The notes under the pieces are model-generated. The model had not been told where the DNA came from, made no database searches, and saw only the letters and a program-made list of their open reading frames with translations. The translations under genes were made by a program, and so were the position numbers. From Halarsenatibacter sp964462585 (lineage in GTDB: Bacteria; Bacillota; Halanaerobiia; Halanaerobiales; Halarsenatibacteraceae), in the NCBI GenBank assembly GCA_964462585.1, contig CAYXAK010000097.1, positions 1 through 6,241 of the forward strand: a stretch of DNA of 6,241 nucleotides, given 5' to 3'. Positions 1 to 6,144 of the stretch are shown here, piece by piece (the stretch's first letter is position 1; each line of letters opens with the position of its first letter).

Positions 1-234
1 GGAGAAACGATGGCTGTGCTTATGGCCACGGGCAATGCCCCGCGTATGCCGGGCAGTTTTTTCGATTCCTTACAGACCATGACTGCCACCATCGCCATAG
101 AGCTGGGTGAGGTTCCCTATTATACAGAACACTATCATGCTCTTTTTGTCATCGGACTGGTGCTATTTATCATGACCTTTATGGTCAATCTGGCTTCAGA
201 TATTATACTGCACCGCTATCGGAGGGGTGAATAA
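1..234 (+). CDS. pstC: Phosphate ABC transporter permease PstC, C-terminal part (5' end outside window)
   Basis: This is one of the two membrane permease subunits of the high-affinity phosphate importer PstSCAB. Only the last 77 residues are in the window; the frame is open from base 1 and ends at TAA 232-234. It begins with GETMAVLMATGNAP, the conserved PstC stretch that follows the EAA loop, and goes on with TATIAIELGE, also typical of PstC. One hydrophobic segment (fragment residues about 45-66, rich in L, F, I and V) is the last transmembrane helix, followed by a short basic tail (HRYRRGE). The ATG at base 10 is an internal methionine and not the start. The gene's end carries the ribosome binding site of pstA (GGAGGGG, 221-227), which fits co-translation of the two permease subunits. 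The identification rests on the GETMAVLM motif plus the position just before pstA. Confidence 0.93.
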   Translation, partial: GETMAVLMATGNAPRMPGSFFDSLQTMTATIAIELGEVPYYTEHYHALFVIGLVLFIMTFMVNLASDIILHRYRRGE

Positions 235-236
235 AA

Positions 237-1085
237 ATGCAGAACTGGAAACAGCGGCTGGGATTCTGGACACTGAGAACCTCTGCCCTGCTGGTGCTGG
301 CTGTTCTGATTTTTCTGCTCGGTGATATTATTTTAAAAGGTGGAGGTGTTATAGATCTGGAGTTTTTGAGTTCTCCTCCCCGCCAGGGTATGACGGCAGG
401 AGGTATATTTCCGGCCATAGCCGGCACCTTTTATCTGTCCCTTATAACAGCTTTAGTTGCAGTTCCGCTGGGCGTTATGGGAGGGATCTATCTCAGCGAG
501 TATGCCAGCCAGGGGAAACTCACCCGTCTGATTCGAATGTCGATCAGAAATCTGGCGGGTGTGCCCTCCATAGTATTCGGAATGTTCGGAGTGGCCATCT
601 TCGTAAACTATTTTGGTTTTGGGCTGTCACTGCTCAGCGCCGGACTGACACTGGGAATCATGACCCTGCCGGTTACTATTACGGCCAGTGAAGAAGCTTT
701 AAAATCAGTGCCCGATTCCTATCGTCAGGGCGCGCTGGCACTGGGAGCGACCCGCTGGCAGATGATAAGAACCTGTATTCTGCCCCCGGCAGTGCCAGGT
801 ATGCTTACAGGTTCCATTCTGGGACTGGCCAGAGCGGCCGGTGAGACGGCTCCGATACTCTTTACAGGAGCTGCCTTCTTGCATCCCCATCTGCCCGACT
901 CTCCTTTCAGTCAGTTCATGGCGCTGCCCTATCACCTTTATATTCTGGCCACACAGCACCATGATATTTCTCGCGTCAGACCCATAGCTTACGGCACGGC
1001 CCTGGTCTTAATTATTCTGGTCCTGATTTTGAATATTGGTGCTATCATTCTGCGCGAAAAACTTTCGCGCCGCTACAGAAGATAA
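237..1085 (+). CDS. pstA: Phosphate ABC transporter permease PstA
   Basis: Second permease subunit of the phosphate importer, 282 residues, normal for the family. It is an inner-membrane protein that pairs with PstC to form the phosphate channel and docks on the PstB ATPase. Hydrophobic segments lie at roughly residues 14-33, 62-84, 107-125, 130-150, 186-200 and 252-272. The EAA-type cytoplasmic loop that contacts PstB is visible at about 152-191 (SEEALKSVPDSYRQGALALG and onward), and it is followed by the PstA hallmark GETAPILFTGAA (202-213). The C-terminus is basic (KLSRRYRR). The ATG start lies 2 nt after the pstC stop and 9 nt after GGAGGGG, so the start is well supported. No truncation or frameshift is seen. 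Membership of the Pst system is clear from sequence and order; regulation by phosphate is inferred from the family. Confidence 0.96.
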   Translation: MQNWKQRLGFWTLRTSALLVLAVLIFLLGDIILKGGGVIDLEFLSSPPRQGMTAGGIFPAIAGTFYLSLITALVAVPLGVMGGIYLSEYASQGKLTRLIRMSIRNLAGVPSIVFGMFGVAIFVNYFGFGLSLLSAGLTLGIMTLPVTITASEEALKSVPDSYRQGALALGATRWQMIRTCILPPAVPGMLTGSILGLARAAGETAPILFTGAAFLHPHLPDSPFSQFMALPYHLYILATQHHDISRVRPIAYGTALVLIILVLILNIGAIILREKLSRRYRR

Positions 1086-1100
1086 AAGTCTGCAGGTTTA

Positions 1101-1106
1101 AGGAGG
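1101..1106 (+). promoter_or_regulatory. Ribosome binding site that fixes the pstB start
   Basis: A perfect AGGAGG lies 8 nt before ATG 1115. The upstream in-frame GTG at 1106 overlaps this site, so it cannot be the start that the site serves. Confidence 0.85.
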
Positions 1107-1114
1107 TGAATTCG

Positions 1115-1882
1115 ATGACAGACAGAGAAAATTGCAAGCTTAAGATTGAAAATCTCAGTGTATATTATGATCGCGAGCAGGCCCTGGATGATATCAGCAT
1201 GGAAATTGACTGCCGAGAAATAACAGCACTTATCGGGCCTTCAGGCTGCGGGAAGTCCACATTTCTGCGTTCGCTCAACCGCATGAATGACGAGATAAAG
1301 GAGGCCAGTGTGGAAGGAAGTGTGATGCTGGACGGTGAAGATATTTATGAAAATGGCTACAATGTGGTCGAACTGAGAAAAAGGGTGGGAATGGTCTTTC
1401 AGCAGCCCAACCCCTTTCCCAAAAGCATATATGATAATGTTGCCTACGGCCCCAGAATACACGGCATCAGGGACAGGGATGAACTGGATGAAATTGTGGA
1501 GGAGAGCCTAAAAGCTGCGGCTCTCTGGGAGGAAGTCAGTGACAGGCTCAATCAGTCAGCACTTGATCTATCAGGAGGACAGCAGCAGAGGCTCTGTATT
1601 GCCAGGGCGATTGCGGTAAAACCAGATGTTATCCTGCTGGACGAACCGGCCTCCGCCCTGGATCCGCAGGCCACCGCTAAAATCGAGGATCTTCTCACCG
1701 AGTTGAAGAAGAACTACACCATAATCATCGTCACCCACAATATGCAGCAGGCGGCCAGGATTTCCGACAGCACCGCTTTTTTCTGGCTCGGGCGGGTTGT
1801 GGAATACGGTCCTACGGACAAAATTTTCGAAAGACCCGATGATCAGCGCACAGAAGACTATATTACCGGGAGGTTTGGCTAA
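1115..1882 (+). CDS. pstB: Phosphate import ATP-binding protein PstB
   Basis: Cytoplasmic ATPase subunit that powers phosphate import through PstCA, 255 residues from ATG 1115, the usual PstB length. All ABC motifs are visible: Walker A GPSGCGKST (41-49), Q-loop in FQQPNPFPKSI (95-105), signature LSGGQQQR (152-159), Walker B VILLDEP (172-178), D-loop SALD (180-183) and switch histidine H208 in VTHN. SLNRMND after Walker A and the PNPFP sequence after the Q-loop are hallmarks that separate PstB from other ABC ATPases, as is the C-terminal region with DYITGRFG. The start at 1115 is preferred over GTG 1106 because only 1115 has a properly spaced AGGAGG. The gene follows pstA by 29 nt and precedes phoU by 24 nt, so a single transcript is likely. 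No motif is missing and the enzyme is expected to be active. Confidence 0.97.
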   Translation: MTDRENCKLKIENLSVYYDREQALDDISMEIDCREITALIGPSGCGKSTFLRSLNRMNDEIKEASVEGSVMLDGEDIYENGYNVVELRKRVGMVFQQPNPFPKSIYDNVAYGPRIHGIRDRDELDEIVEESLKAAALWEEVSDRLNQSALDLSGGQQQRLCIARAIAVKPDVILLDEPASALDPQATAKIEDLLTELKKNYTIIIVTHNMQQAARISDSTAFFWLGRVVEYGPTDKIFERPDDQRTEDYITGRFG

Positions 1883-1906
1883 TAATGCAGCGGGAGGATT
1901 ATGATA

Positions 1907-2554
1907 ATGAGAAAACATTATGAGGAAAGGCTCGAGGATTTAAACCGGAAAATGCTCAATATGGCAAGCAGAGTTGAGGAGGCGGTTGACCGGAGTGTAA
2001 AAGCTTTACAGGAACGCGATATGTCAAAGGCCCGGCAGGTGGTGAATGATGATGAAAAAATTGATGAGATGGAGAGGGAAATTGAAGAAGAGTGCATCAA
2101 ACTCACAGCTCTTCAGCAGCCTGTGGCCGGTGATCTGAGGATCATTTCAGCTATTTCCAAGATTGCCACCGATCTCGAACGTATAGGCGATCATGCGGTT
2201 AATATAGCAGAGATGGTTCTGGAAATAGGCGAGCAGAAGCTGATTAAACCGCTTGAGGATATCCCACTCATGGCGGAGACTGCTATCACCCGCCTGCACG
2301 AAAGCCTGGAAGCTTTTACCGGGATGGATGCCGCGATGGCTGAAGAGCTGGCCCGTCAGGATGAGAAAATCGATCGCTGTGATGAGCGGATACTGAAGGA
2401 GCTTATAACGATGATGATGAAGGACTGCAGCAATCTGGAGCAGGCTGTGAGGCTTATTTTTATAAGTCGATTTTTGGAGAGAATAGGAGATCATACCACC
2501 AACATCTGTGAAAAGCTCATATATGCAGCCACGGGTAAGCGGACGGATTATTAA
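1907..2554 (+). CDS. phoU: Phosphate signalling complex protein PhoU
   Basis: PhoU is a cytoplasmic, all-helical protein that links the Pst transporter to the PhoR kinase and represses the Pho response when phosphate is plentiful. The protein has 215 residues, normal for the family, and shows the expected two-fold internal repeat: the metal-binding motif ERIGDH occurs at 91-96 (ERIGDHAVNIAE) and again at 191-196 (ERIGDHTTNICE), exactly 100 residues apart. The first half also has the family stretch LQQPVAGDLRII (69-80). An in-frame ATG at 1901 exists, but it is only 3 nt from GGGAGG (1892-1897), while ATG 1907 is 9 nt away and gives the usual PhoU N-terminus (MRKHYEERLEDLN), so 1907 is chosen. 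Two cysteines flank the second repeat region (C174 and C201); no role is evident. It lies directly downstream of pstB, the commonest PhoU position. Confidence 0.95.
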   Translation: MRKHYEERLEDLNRKMLNMASRVEEAVDRSVKALQERDMSKARQVVNDDEKIDEMEREIEEECIKLTALQQPVAGDLRIISAISKIATDLERIGDHAVNIAEMVLEIGEQKLIKPLEDIPLMAETAITRLHESLEAFTGMDAAMAEELARQDEKIDRCDERILKELITMMMKDCSNLEQAVRLIFISRFLERIGDHTTNICEKLIYAATGKRTDY

Positions 2555-2579
2555 TTAGAATTATAGTGTCAATATGTTA

Positions 2580-2590
2580 TATAATATAAT
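2580..2590 (+). promoter_or_regulatory. Possible internal promoter before phoB (two overlapping TATAAT)
   Basis: The phoU-phoB gap is the most AT-rich stretch of the cluster and carries TATAAT at 2580-2585 and again at 2585-2590. No good TTGACA lies 16-18 nt upstream of either hexamer; the best candidate is a poor TTAGAA at 2555-2560. It could be a weak or activator-dependent promoter allowing separate expression of the two-component pair. I could not fit a convincing Pho box (tandem TTAACA- or CTGTCAT-like repeats) here. Confidence 0.35.
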
Positions 2591-2630
2591 CAGCAGAGCT
2601 GGATGAGGTGATGAAATGAGGAGGGGGAGC

Positions 2631-3332
2631 ATGGGCCGCAAAATTCTTGTGGTAGATGATGAGAAAAATATCAGGGAGCTCATCAGCTATAATTTAAGCC
2701 AGGAGGGTTACGAGATCCTGACGGCTGCCGATGGGCGGGAGGCCGAAGAGATGGTGGAAGAAAAAGATGTCGATCTTATTATTCTTGATCTGATGCTGCC
2801 CGAAATAGACGGTTTCACACTCTGCCGCAGACTGAAAAGCTCTGATAAATTCCGGCAGATTCCCATCATCATGCTGACAGCCCGCGATGAGGAGACTGAC
2901 AAAGTTGTGGGTCTGGAGCTGGGGGCTGATGATTATATAACCAAACCATTCGGCACCCGCGAGCTGGTAGCCAGGGTCAGAGCAGTTCTCCGGCGGGTCT
3001 ATGAAAAGGGTGCTGCTACTGCAGATGATTCAAACCGTAACGGTGTTATCGTCTCCGGGCCTTTGAGCCTGGATTCTGAAAGCTATCAGGTTGAATACGA
3101 AGACAGGAGGATCGATCTTACTCCCAAGGAATTTGAGCTGCTCAAATTATTAATGTCCAATCCCAATAAAGTAATGACACGTGATATGCTGCTGAATAGA
3201 ATATGGGGCTATGACTATTTTGGTGACACCAGGACGGTCGATGTTCACATCCGCAGACTGCGGTCCAAGATACCCGCTGATTTCATAACTACAGTTAGAG
3301 GGGTGGGTTATAAATTTGAAGAACTGGAGTGA
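2631..3332 (+). CDS. phoB: PhoB/PhoP-type response regulator (OmpR family)
   Basis: DNA-binding response regulator of phosphate starvation, 233 residues. The N-terminal receiver domain (about 4-122) has the acidic pocket D9-D10, the phosphoacceptor D53 in LIILDLMLP, the switch T83 in MLTARDE and K105 in YITKPF. After a linker (about 123-140) comes an OmpR-type winged helix (about 140-230), with LTPKEFELLKLL, a recognition helix near RTVDVHIRRLRSKI (201-214) and the wing TTVRGVGYKF. All key residues are present. ATG 2616 is in frame (adding MRRGS), but ATG 2631 gives the usual MGRKILVVDDE start and has AGGAGG (2619-2624) 6 nt upstream, so it is preferred; 2616 remains possible through GAGGTG at 2605-2610. 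The assignment to phosphate control rests on the pst-phoU neighbours and the PhoR-type partner; by sequence alone it is an OmpR-family regulator. Confidence 0.93.
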   Translation: MGRKILVVDDEKNIRELISYNLSQEGYEILTAADGREAEEMVEEKDVDLIILDLMLPEIDGFTLCRRLKSSDKFRQIPIIMLTARDEETDKVVGLELGADDYITKPFGTRELVARVRAVLRRVYEKGAATADDSNRNGVIVSGPLSLDSESYQVEYEDRRIDLTPKEFELLKLLMSNPNKVMTRDMLLNRIWGYDYFGDTRTVDVHIRRLRSKIPADFITTVRGVGYKFEELE

Positions 3333-5103
3333 TTTCAGCTTTAAAATTCAGATGCTCATCGTATTTCTTCTGGTGCAGCTGCTCATAGTATCGGCAATTT
3401 TTATATATTATCAGCGCAGTCTGAGAGAATTTTATCTGGAGCAGCTGGGTGAAAATCTTGCCAGTGAAGCCCGGGGCCTGGCCCTGAATGAAATTGATTT
3501 TTCCGCGGGTGTCAGTCAGCTGTGGGAGGAAAAGCTGGCTGAGCTGGGAGAAAAAACGGGCAGAAGGTTCACTCTGATAGCAGCTGATGGGAGAGTAATT
3601 GCCGACAGCCACAATGCGGCTGCAGATATGGATCTGCATGATGATAGACCGGAAATTCTGCGGGCCATCAACAGTCCGCAGGGGGAACCGGGGCAGGCGA
3701 GCAGATACAGTGATACACTCCAGCAGGAGTATTTTTATCTGGCCCTCCCTCTGAGTGAAGGTGATGAGCTGGTGGGATTTGTGCGTGTTGCCCGTCCCCT
3801 TACTGCAATAAATGAAATTTTAAGCAGGCATAGACAAAATTTTTTAATTTTTATGGTCATCATTCTGGCCGCGGTGTCGGGAATTGTTTTCTGGCTTGCC
3901 GGAAGACTCACCTCTCCTCTGGCCAGAATGAGCGGAATGGTCAGAAATATAAGCAGGGGAAATTACAGCCAGCAGCTGAAGATGGAGGCCACCAGCCGTG
4001 AACTGGCGGTGCTGAAGAGAAGCTTTAACAGGATGGCAGATAATCTTGAGGAAAAAATCGAAGAGCTGACTGCTGAAAATAATAAGCGTGAGGCTATTCT
4101 CTCCAGTGTGGGAGATGGAATCATAGCCTTCGATGAAAATAAAAGGGTCATGATGATTAACAGAGCAGCCCGTCAGAAGCTTGGCATATCTGAAGATGAG
4201 GAGATTGCAGGCCAGAAAATATCAAAGGTTATCAGGCATCATGAACTCCTGCAGATGCTTGATGATTCTTTCCTGGATGATTCCAGTGAGGAACTGGAGA
4301 TAACAGTTCATACCCCGCAGAAGAAGATTTTGCGGCTAAATTACTGCAGTCTGAAAGAAGAAAAAAAGGGAAATCCCGGGGGAATAATATCCCTCACCGA
4401 TATCACCGAGCTGAAAGAGCTGGAGAAGGTGCGCCAGGAATTTGTGGCTAACGTCTCTCATGAGCTCAAGACCCCACTCACCTCCCTCAGAGGTTATCTC
4501 GATACCCTGCTGGAAAGTGATCCCGATGCTGAAACCAGGGACAGATTTCTCAGCATAATCAGACAGGAAACAGATCATATGTCTGAGCTGATCGAGGATT
4601 TACTGCAGCTATCCCGGCTGGAAGGTAAAAAAGCGGAGATTGCCCCCGGTGATATTGTAGCTGTTATGGACAGGGTCTTTCAGCGTCTGCAGGAAAAAGC
4701 AGCTCAGAAAGAGATAAAACTCATACCGGATTATCCAGTAGATATTCCCCCGGTGATGCTGGTGGAAAGTCAGATAGAACAGGCATTATTTAATCTGGTC
4801 GATAACGCCATTAAGTACACCCCTTCCGGCGGGCAGGTTATCATCAGGGCTGAGGTGAAGGAGGACAGTGTTGTAATTGAAGTTGAAGACAGCGGAATGG
4901 GCATCAGCAGCGGTGAACAGAAAAGAATATTTGAGAGGTTTTATCGTGTGGATAGAGCCCGCTCCCGCAAAGAAGGAGGTACAGGTCTGGGCCTGGCTAT
5001 CGTCAAGCATATTTTGCGCGGACATGAGACCTATCCGAGGGTGGAAAGCAGACCGGGAGAGGGGTCTACTTTCAGCTTTGAATTAAATCTGGCCGGAAAA
5101 TAG
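3316..5103 (+). CDS. phoR: PhoR-type phosphate sensor histidine kinase
   Basis: Membrane histidine kinase, 595 residues, partner of the preceding regulator. Order of parts: TM1 about 12-31, an extracytoplasmic PAS-like domain about 35-172 (FTLIAADGRVIADSH and LHDDRPEI resemble the Bacillota PhoR/WalK outer domain), TM2 about 175-195, HAMP about 196-248, an intracellular PAS domain about 255-365 (ILSSVGDGIIAFDENKRVMM), HisKA with phosphoacceptor H382 in VSHELKTPLTSLRGY, and HATPase about 484-592. ATP-site boxes are N497 in LVDNAIKYTP, DSGMGI (525-530), RIFERFYRVD and GGTGLGLAIV (554-563). The start is TTG 3316, overlapping the regulator's stop by 17 nt, with a G-rich site (GAGGGGTGGG, 3298-3307) upstream. 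The next in-frame ATG (3352) would cut into TM1 and lacks a ribosome binding site. The overlap indicates translational coupling. After the last box the usual HGG is HET, a small departure from the family. Confidence 0.93.
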   Translation: MKNWSDFSFKIQMLIVFLLVQLLIVSAIFIYYQRSLREFYLEQLGENLASEARGLALNEIDFSAGVSQLWEEKLAELGEKTGRRFTLIAADGRVIADSHNAAADMDLHDDRPEILRAINSPQGEPGQASRYSDTLQQEYFYLALPLSEGDELVGFVRVARPLTAINEILSRHRQNFLIFMVIILAAVSGIVFWLAGRLTSPLARMSGMVRNISRGNYSQQLKMEATSRELAVLKRSFNRMADNLEEKIEELTAENNKREAILSSVGDGIIAFDENKRVMMINRAARQKLGISEDEEIAGQKISKVIRHHELLQMLDDSFLDDSSEELEITVHTPQKKILRLNYCSLKEEKKGNPGGIISLTDITELKELEKVRQEFVANVSHELKTPLTSLRGYLDTLLESDPDAETRDRFLSIIRQETDHMSELIEDLLQLSRLEGKKAEIAPGDIVAVMDRVFQRLQEKAAQKEIKLIPDYPVDIPPVMLVESQIEQALFNLVDNAIKYTPSGGQVIIRAEVKEDSVVIEVEDSGMGISSGEQKRIFERFYRVDRARSRKEGGTGLGLAIVKHILRGHETYPRVESRPGEGSTFSFELNLAGK

Positions 5104-5106
5104 AAT

Positions 5107-5113
5107 AGGAGGG
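5107..5113 (+). promoter_or_regulatory. Ribosome binding site of the metallophosphoesterase gene
   Basis: AGGAGGG lies 9 nt before ATG 5123, in the 19-nt gap after the kinase stop. There is no room for a separate promoter in the gap, so the gene most likely shares the phoB-phoR transcript. Confidence 0.8.
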
Positions 5114-5122
5114 AATAACAAA

Positions 5123-5872
5123 ATGAGTGATACAAAATTTATTGCTTTCTTTTCCGATGTCCACGCCAATCTGCCCGCATTGAAAGCGGTGCTGGCCGAT
5201 ATCGACAATGCTGGGGCAGATGAAATTTACTGCCTGGGGGATCTGGTAGGTTATGGTCCCTGGCCCAATGAGACTGTGGAGCTGATAAGGGAGAGGGATA
5301 TACCAACAATTATGGGGAATTATGATGATGGAGTGGGAAATGAGAAGGATGACTGCGGATGTGCCTATTCGGATCCGGAGGAGGCGGAGCTGGGACAGAA
5401 GTCACTGCGCTGGACACAGCAGCAGATCAAGTCAGATAACAGTGAGTTTCTGGCTTCTCTGCCGGAGAACAGAGAATTGAAGGCGGCAGGCTGGCATTTT
5501 AAGCTGGTGCACGGCAGTCCCCGCCGCAACAATGAATACCTCTACGTGGACAGGCCGGCTTCCAGTCTGGAACGATTTTTTGCTGAAGATGTGATGGATG
5601 TTATGATTTGCGGCCATACACACCTTCCCTATATACGCTATCTGGAAGAGGGTATAGTCATAAATGACGGAACAGCCGGCAAGCCCAGAAGTTTTCGGGG
5701 AATAGCGGGTAAATACAGCCCTGATGTCAGCTATGTGCTGGCCCGAGTCGCAGAATATGAGCTGTCACTGGAAATACGCACGGTTAGATATGATTATGAA
5801 AAAACGGCAGAGGCCATTGAGCGATCGGATCTTCCCGATCACTTTGCCGGCATTCTGCGCGGGGAAAGATGA
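5123..5872 (+). CDS. Calcineurin-like metallophosphoesterase (YfcE/Metallophos_2 type)
   Basis: Probable soluble two-metal phosphoesterase, 249 residues, no signal peptide or membrane segment. The metal ligands of the fold can all be placed: D12 and H14 in FFSDVHANLPAL, D40 in CLGDLVGYGPWPNE, N66 in GNYDD, H130 in LVHGSPR, and H165/H167 in ICGHTH. The third motif reads GNYD where GNHD/E is usual; the asparagine ligand is kept but the usual acid-base histidine is tyrosine. A small cysteine motif, DCGC (77-80), sits in the insert before EEAELGQKSLRWT. The C-terminal NDGTAGKPRSF (181-191) corresponds to the conserved N-x-GSVGQPR end of this branch. Phosphodiesterase or phosphatase activity on a small molecule is expected; the substrate is unknown. 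The 19-nt spacing behind phoR suggests Pho control, which is inference. A role in DNA repair or nucleotide turnover is not excluded. Confidence 0.85.
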   Translation: MSDTKFIAFFSDVHANLPALKAVLADIDNAGADEIYCLGDLVGYGPWPNETVELIRERDIPTIMGNYDDGVGNEKDDCGCAYSDPEEAELGQKSLRWTQQQIKSDNSEFLASLPENRELKAAGWHFKLVHGSPRRNNEYLYVDRPASSLERFFAEDVMDVMICGHTHLPYIRYLEEGIVINDGTAGKPRSFRGIAGKYSPDVSYVLARVAEYELSLEIRTVRYDYEKTAEAIERSDLPDHFAGILRGER

Positions 5873-5908
5873 AGCGTTTTCGTTTTTGCTAATTTTTAGC
5901 ATTTCATC
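5868..5908. terminator. Weak imperfect hairpin after the last gene; doubtful terminator
   Basis: GATGAAGC (5868-5875, including the stop codon) can pair with GCATTTCATC (5899-5908) with a two-base bulge, and inside it GCTAA and TTAGC (5888-5900) form a 5-bp stem around TTT. T-runs lie inside the structure, not after it, and the stems are AT-rich, so it does not match a standard intrinsic terminator. It is listed because it is the only structure found at the end of the operon, between it and the minus-strand remnant. Confidence 0.25.
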
Positions 5909-6032
5909 ACATCTCTGATCTCCTAAACTCCTTCATCGCCTTTCCTATTTCTTCATCAACAATAAGCGTGTATATCCGGGTGGTGCTTGTGTGAAGGCCC
6001 AGGGACTTTTCATCCAGCGCATCACCCTGCTC
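5907..6032 (-). pseudogene. Remnant resembling the C-terminus of a tyrosine recombinase/integrase
   Basis: On the minus strand a frame closed by a stop at 6033-6035 and by TGA 5907-5909 encodes 41 residues, beginning EQGDALDEKSLGLHTSTT and continuing RIYTLIVDEEIGKAMKEF. It resembles the last part of phage/XerC-type integrases, where EQG, about ten residues, LGH, S/T-rich turn, xIYTH and then a helical tail follow one another. The catalytic tyrosine would be Y21. The spacing is one or two residues short in two places, the LGH histidine is displaced to LGLH, and YTH reads YTL. The upstream frame is closed and no H-x-x-R box was found, so this is a decayed fragment at most. There is no start codon or ribosome binding site. 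The resemblance is from memory of the family pattern; chance similarity cannot be excluded over 41 residues. Confidence 0.42.
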
Positions 6033-6115
6033 TCACCCTAAGACATCATTTCCTGTAAAAAGCCTTCCTCAACCACTACAGATAATGGATTGAGCACCAC
6101 AGCCATAGAATATAT

Positions 6116-6144
6116 TTGACAAAATTGATTAAGTGTATTACAAT
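6116..6144 (+). promoter_or_regulatory. Near-consensus sigma-A promoter reading out of the window
   Basis: A perfect TTGACA (6116-6121), exactly 17 nt, then TACAAT (6139-6144), one base from the consensus. Transcription would start near 6151 and run to the right. The remaining 90 bases contain no open frame of useful length, only short ones stopped within a few codons, so they would be a leader of the next gene. AAATTG (6122-6127) and CAATTT (6141-6146) form an inverted repeat around the spacer and overlap the -10 box, which could be an operator for a repressor. Confidence 0.65.

Noticed and set aside
1106..1114. GTG start for pstB three codons upstream
   Set aside because: The GTG overlaps the AGGAGG itself; ATG 1115 is correctly spaced.
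1571..1918. Minus-strand open frame of 115 codons over the end of pstB
   Set aside because: It lies opposite the conserved PstB signature and Walker B region, has no ribosome binding site and its translation resembles no protein family; it is a shadow of pstB.
2147..2494. Minus-strand open frame of 115 codons over phoU
   Set aside because: Opposite the conserved PhoU repeats, low-complexity translation and no start signal.
2545..2572. Minus-strand TTGACA at 2572-2567 as an antisense promoter into phoU
   Set aside because: The matching -10 box is poor (TAATCC at 16 nt), and nothing else supports an antisense transcript.
3295..3639. Minus-strand open frame of 114 codons over the start of phoR
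   Set aside because: Fully covered by the kinase's N-terminus and outer domain, with no independent coding signal.
5823..5840. GATCGG / CCGATC inverted repeat near the end of the metallophosphoesterase gene, as a terminator
   Set aside because: It is inside the coding sequence and is not followed by a T-run; a 6-bp palindrome can arise by chance.
6038..6106. 22-residue minus-strand frame starting MAVVLNPL
   Set aside because: No ribosome binding site and too short to judge as a gene; mentioned only as possible extra debris of the recombinase-like remnant.
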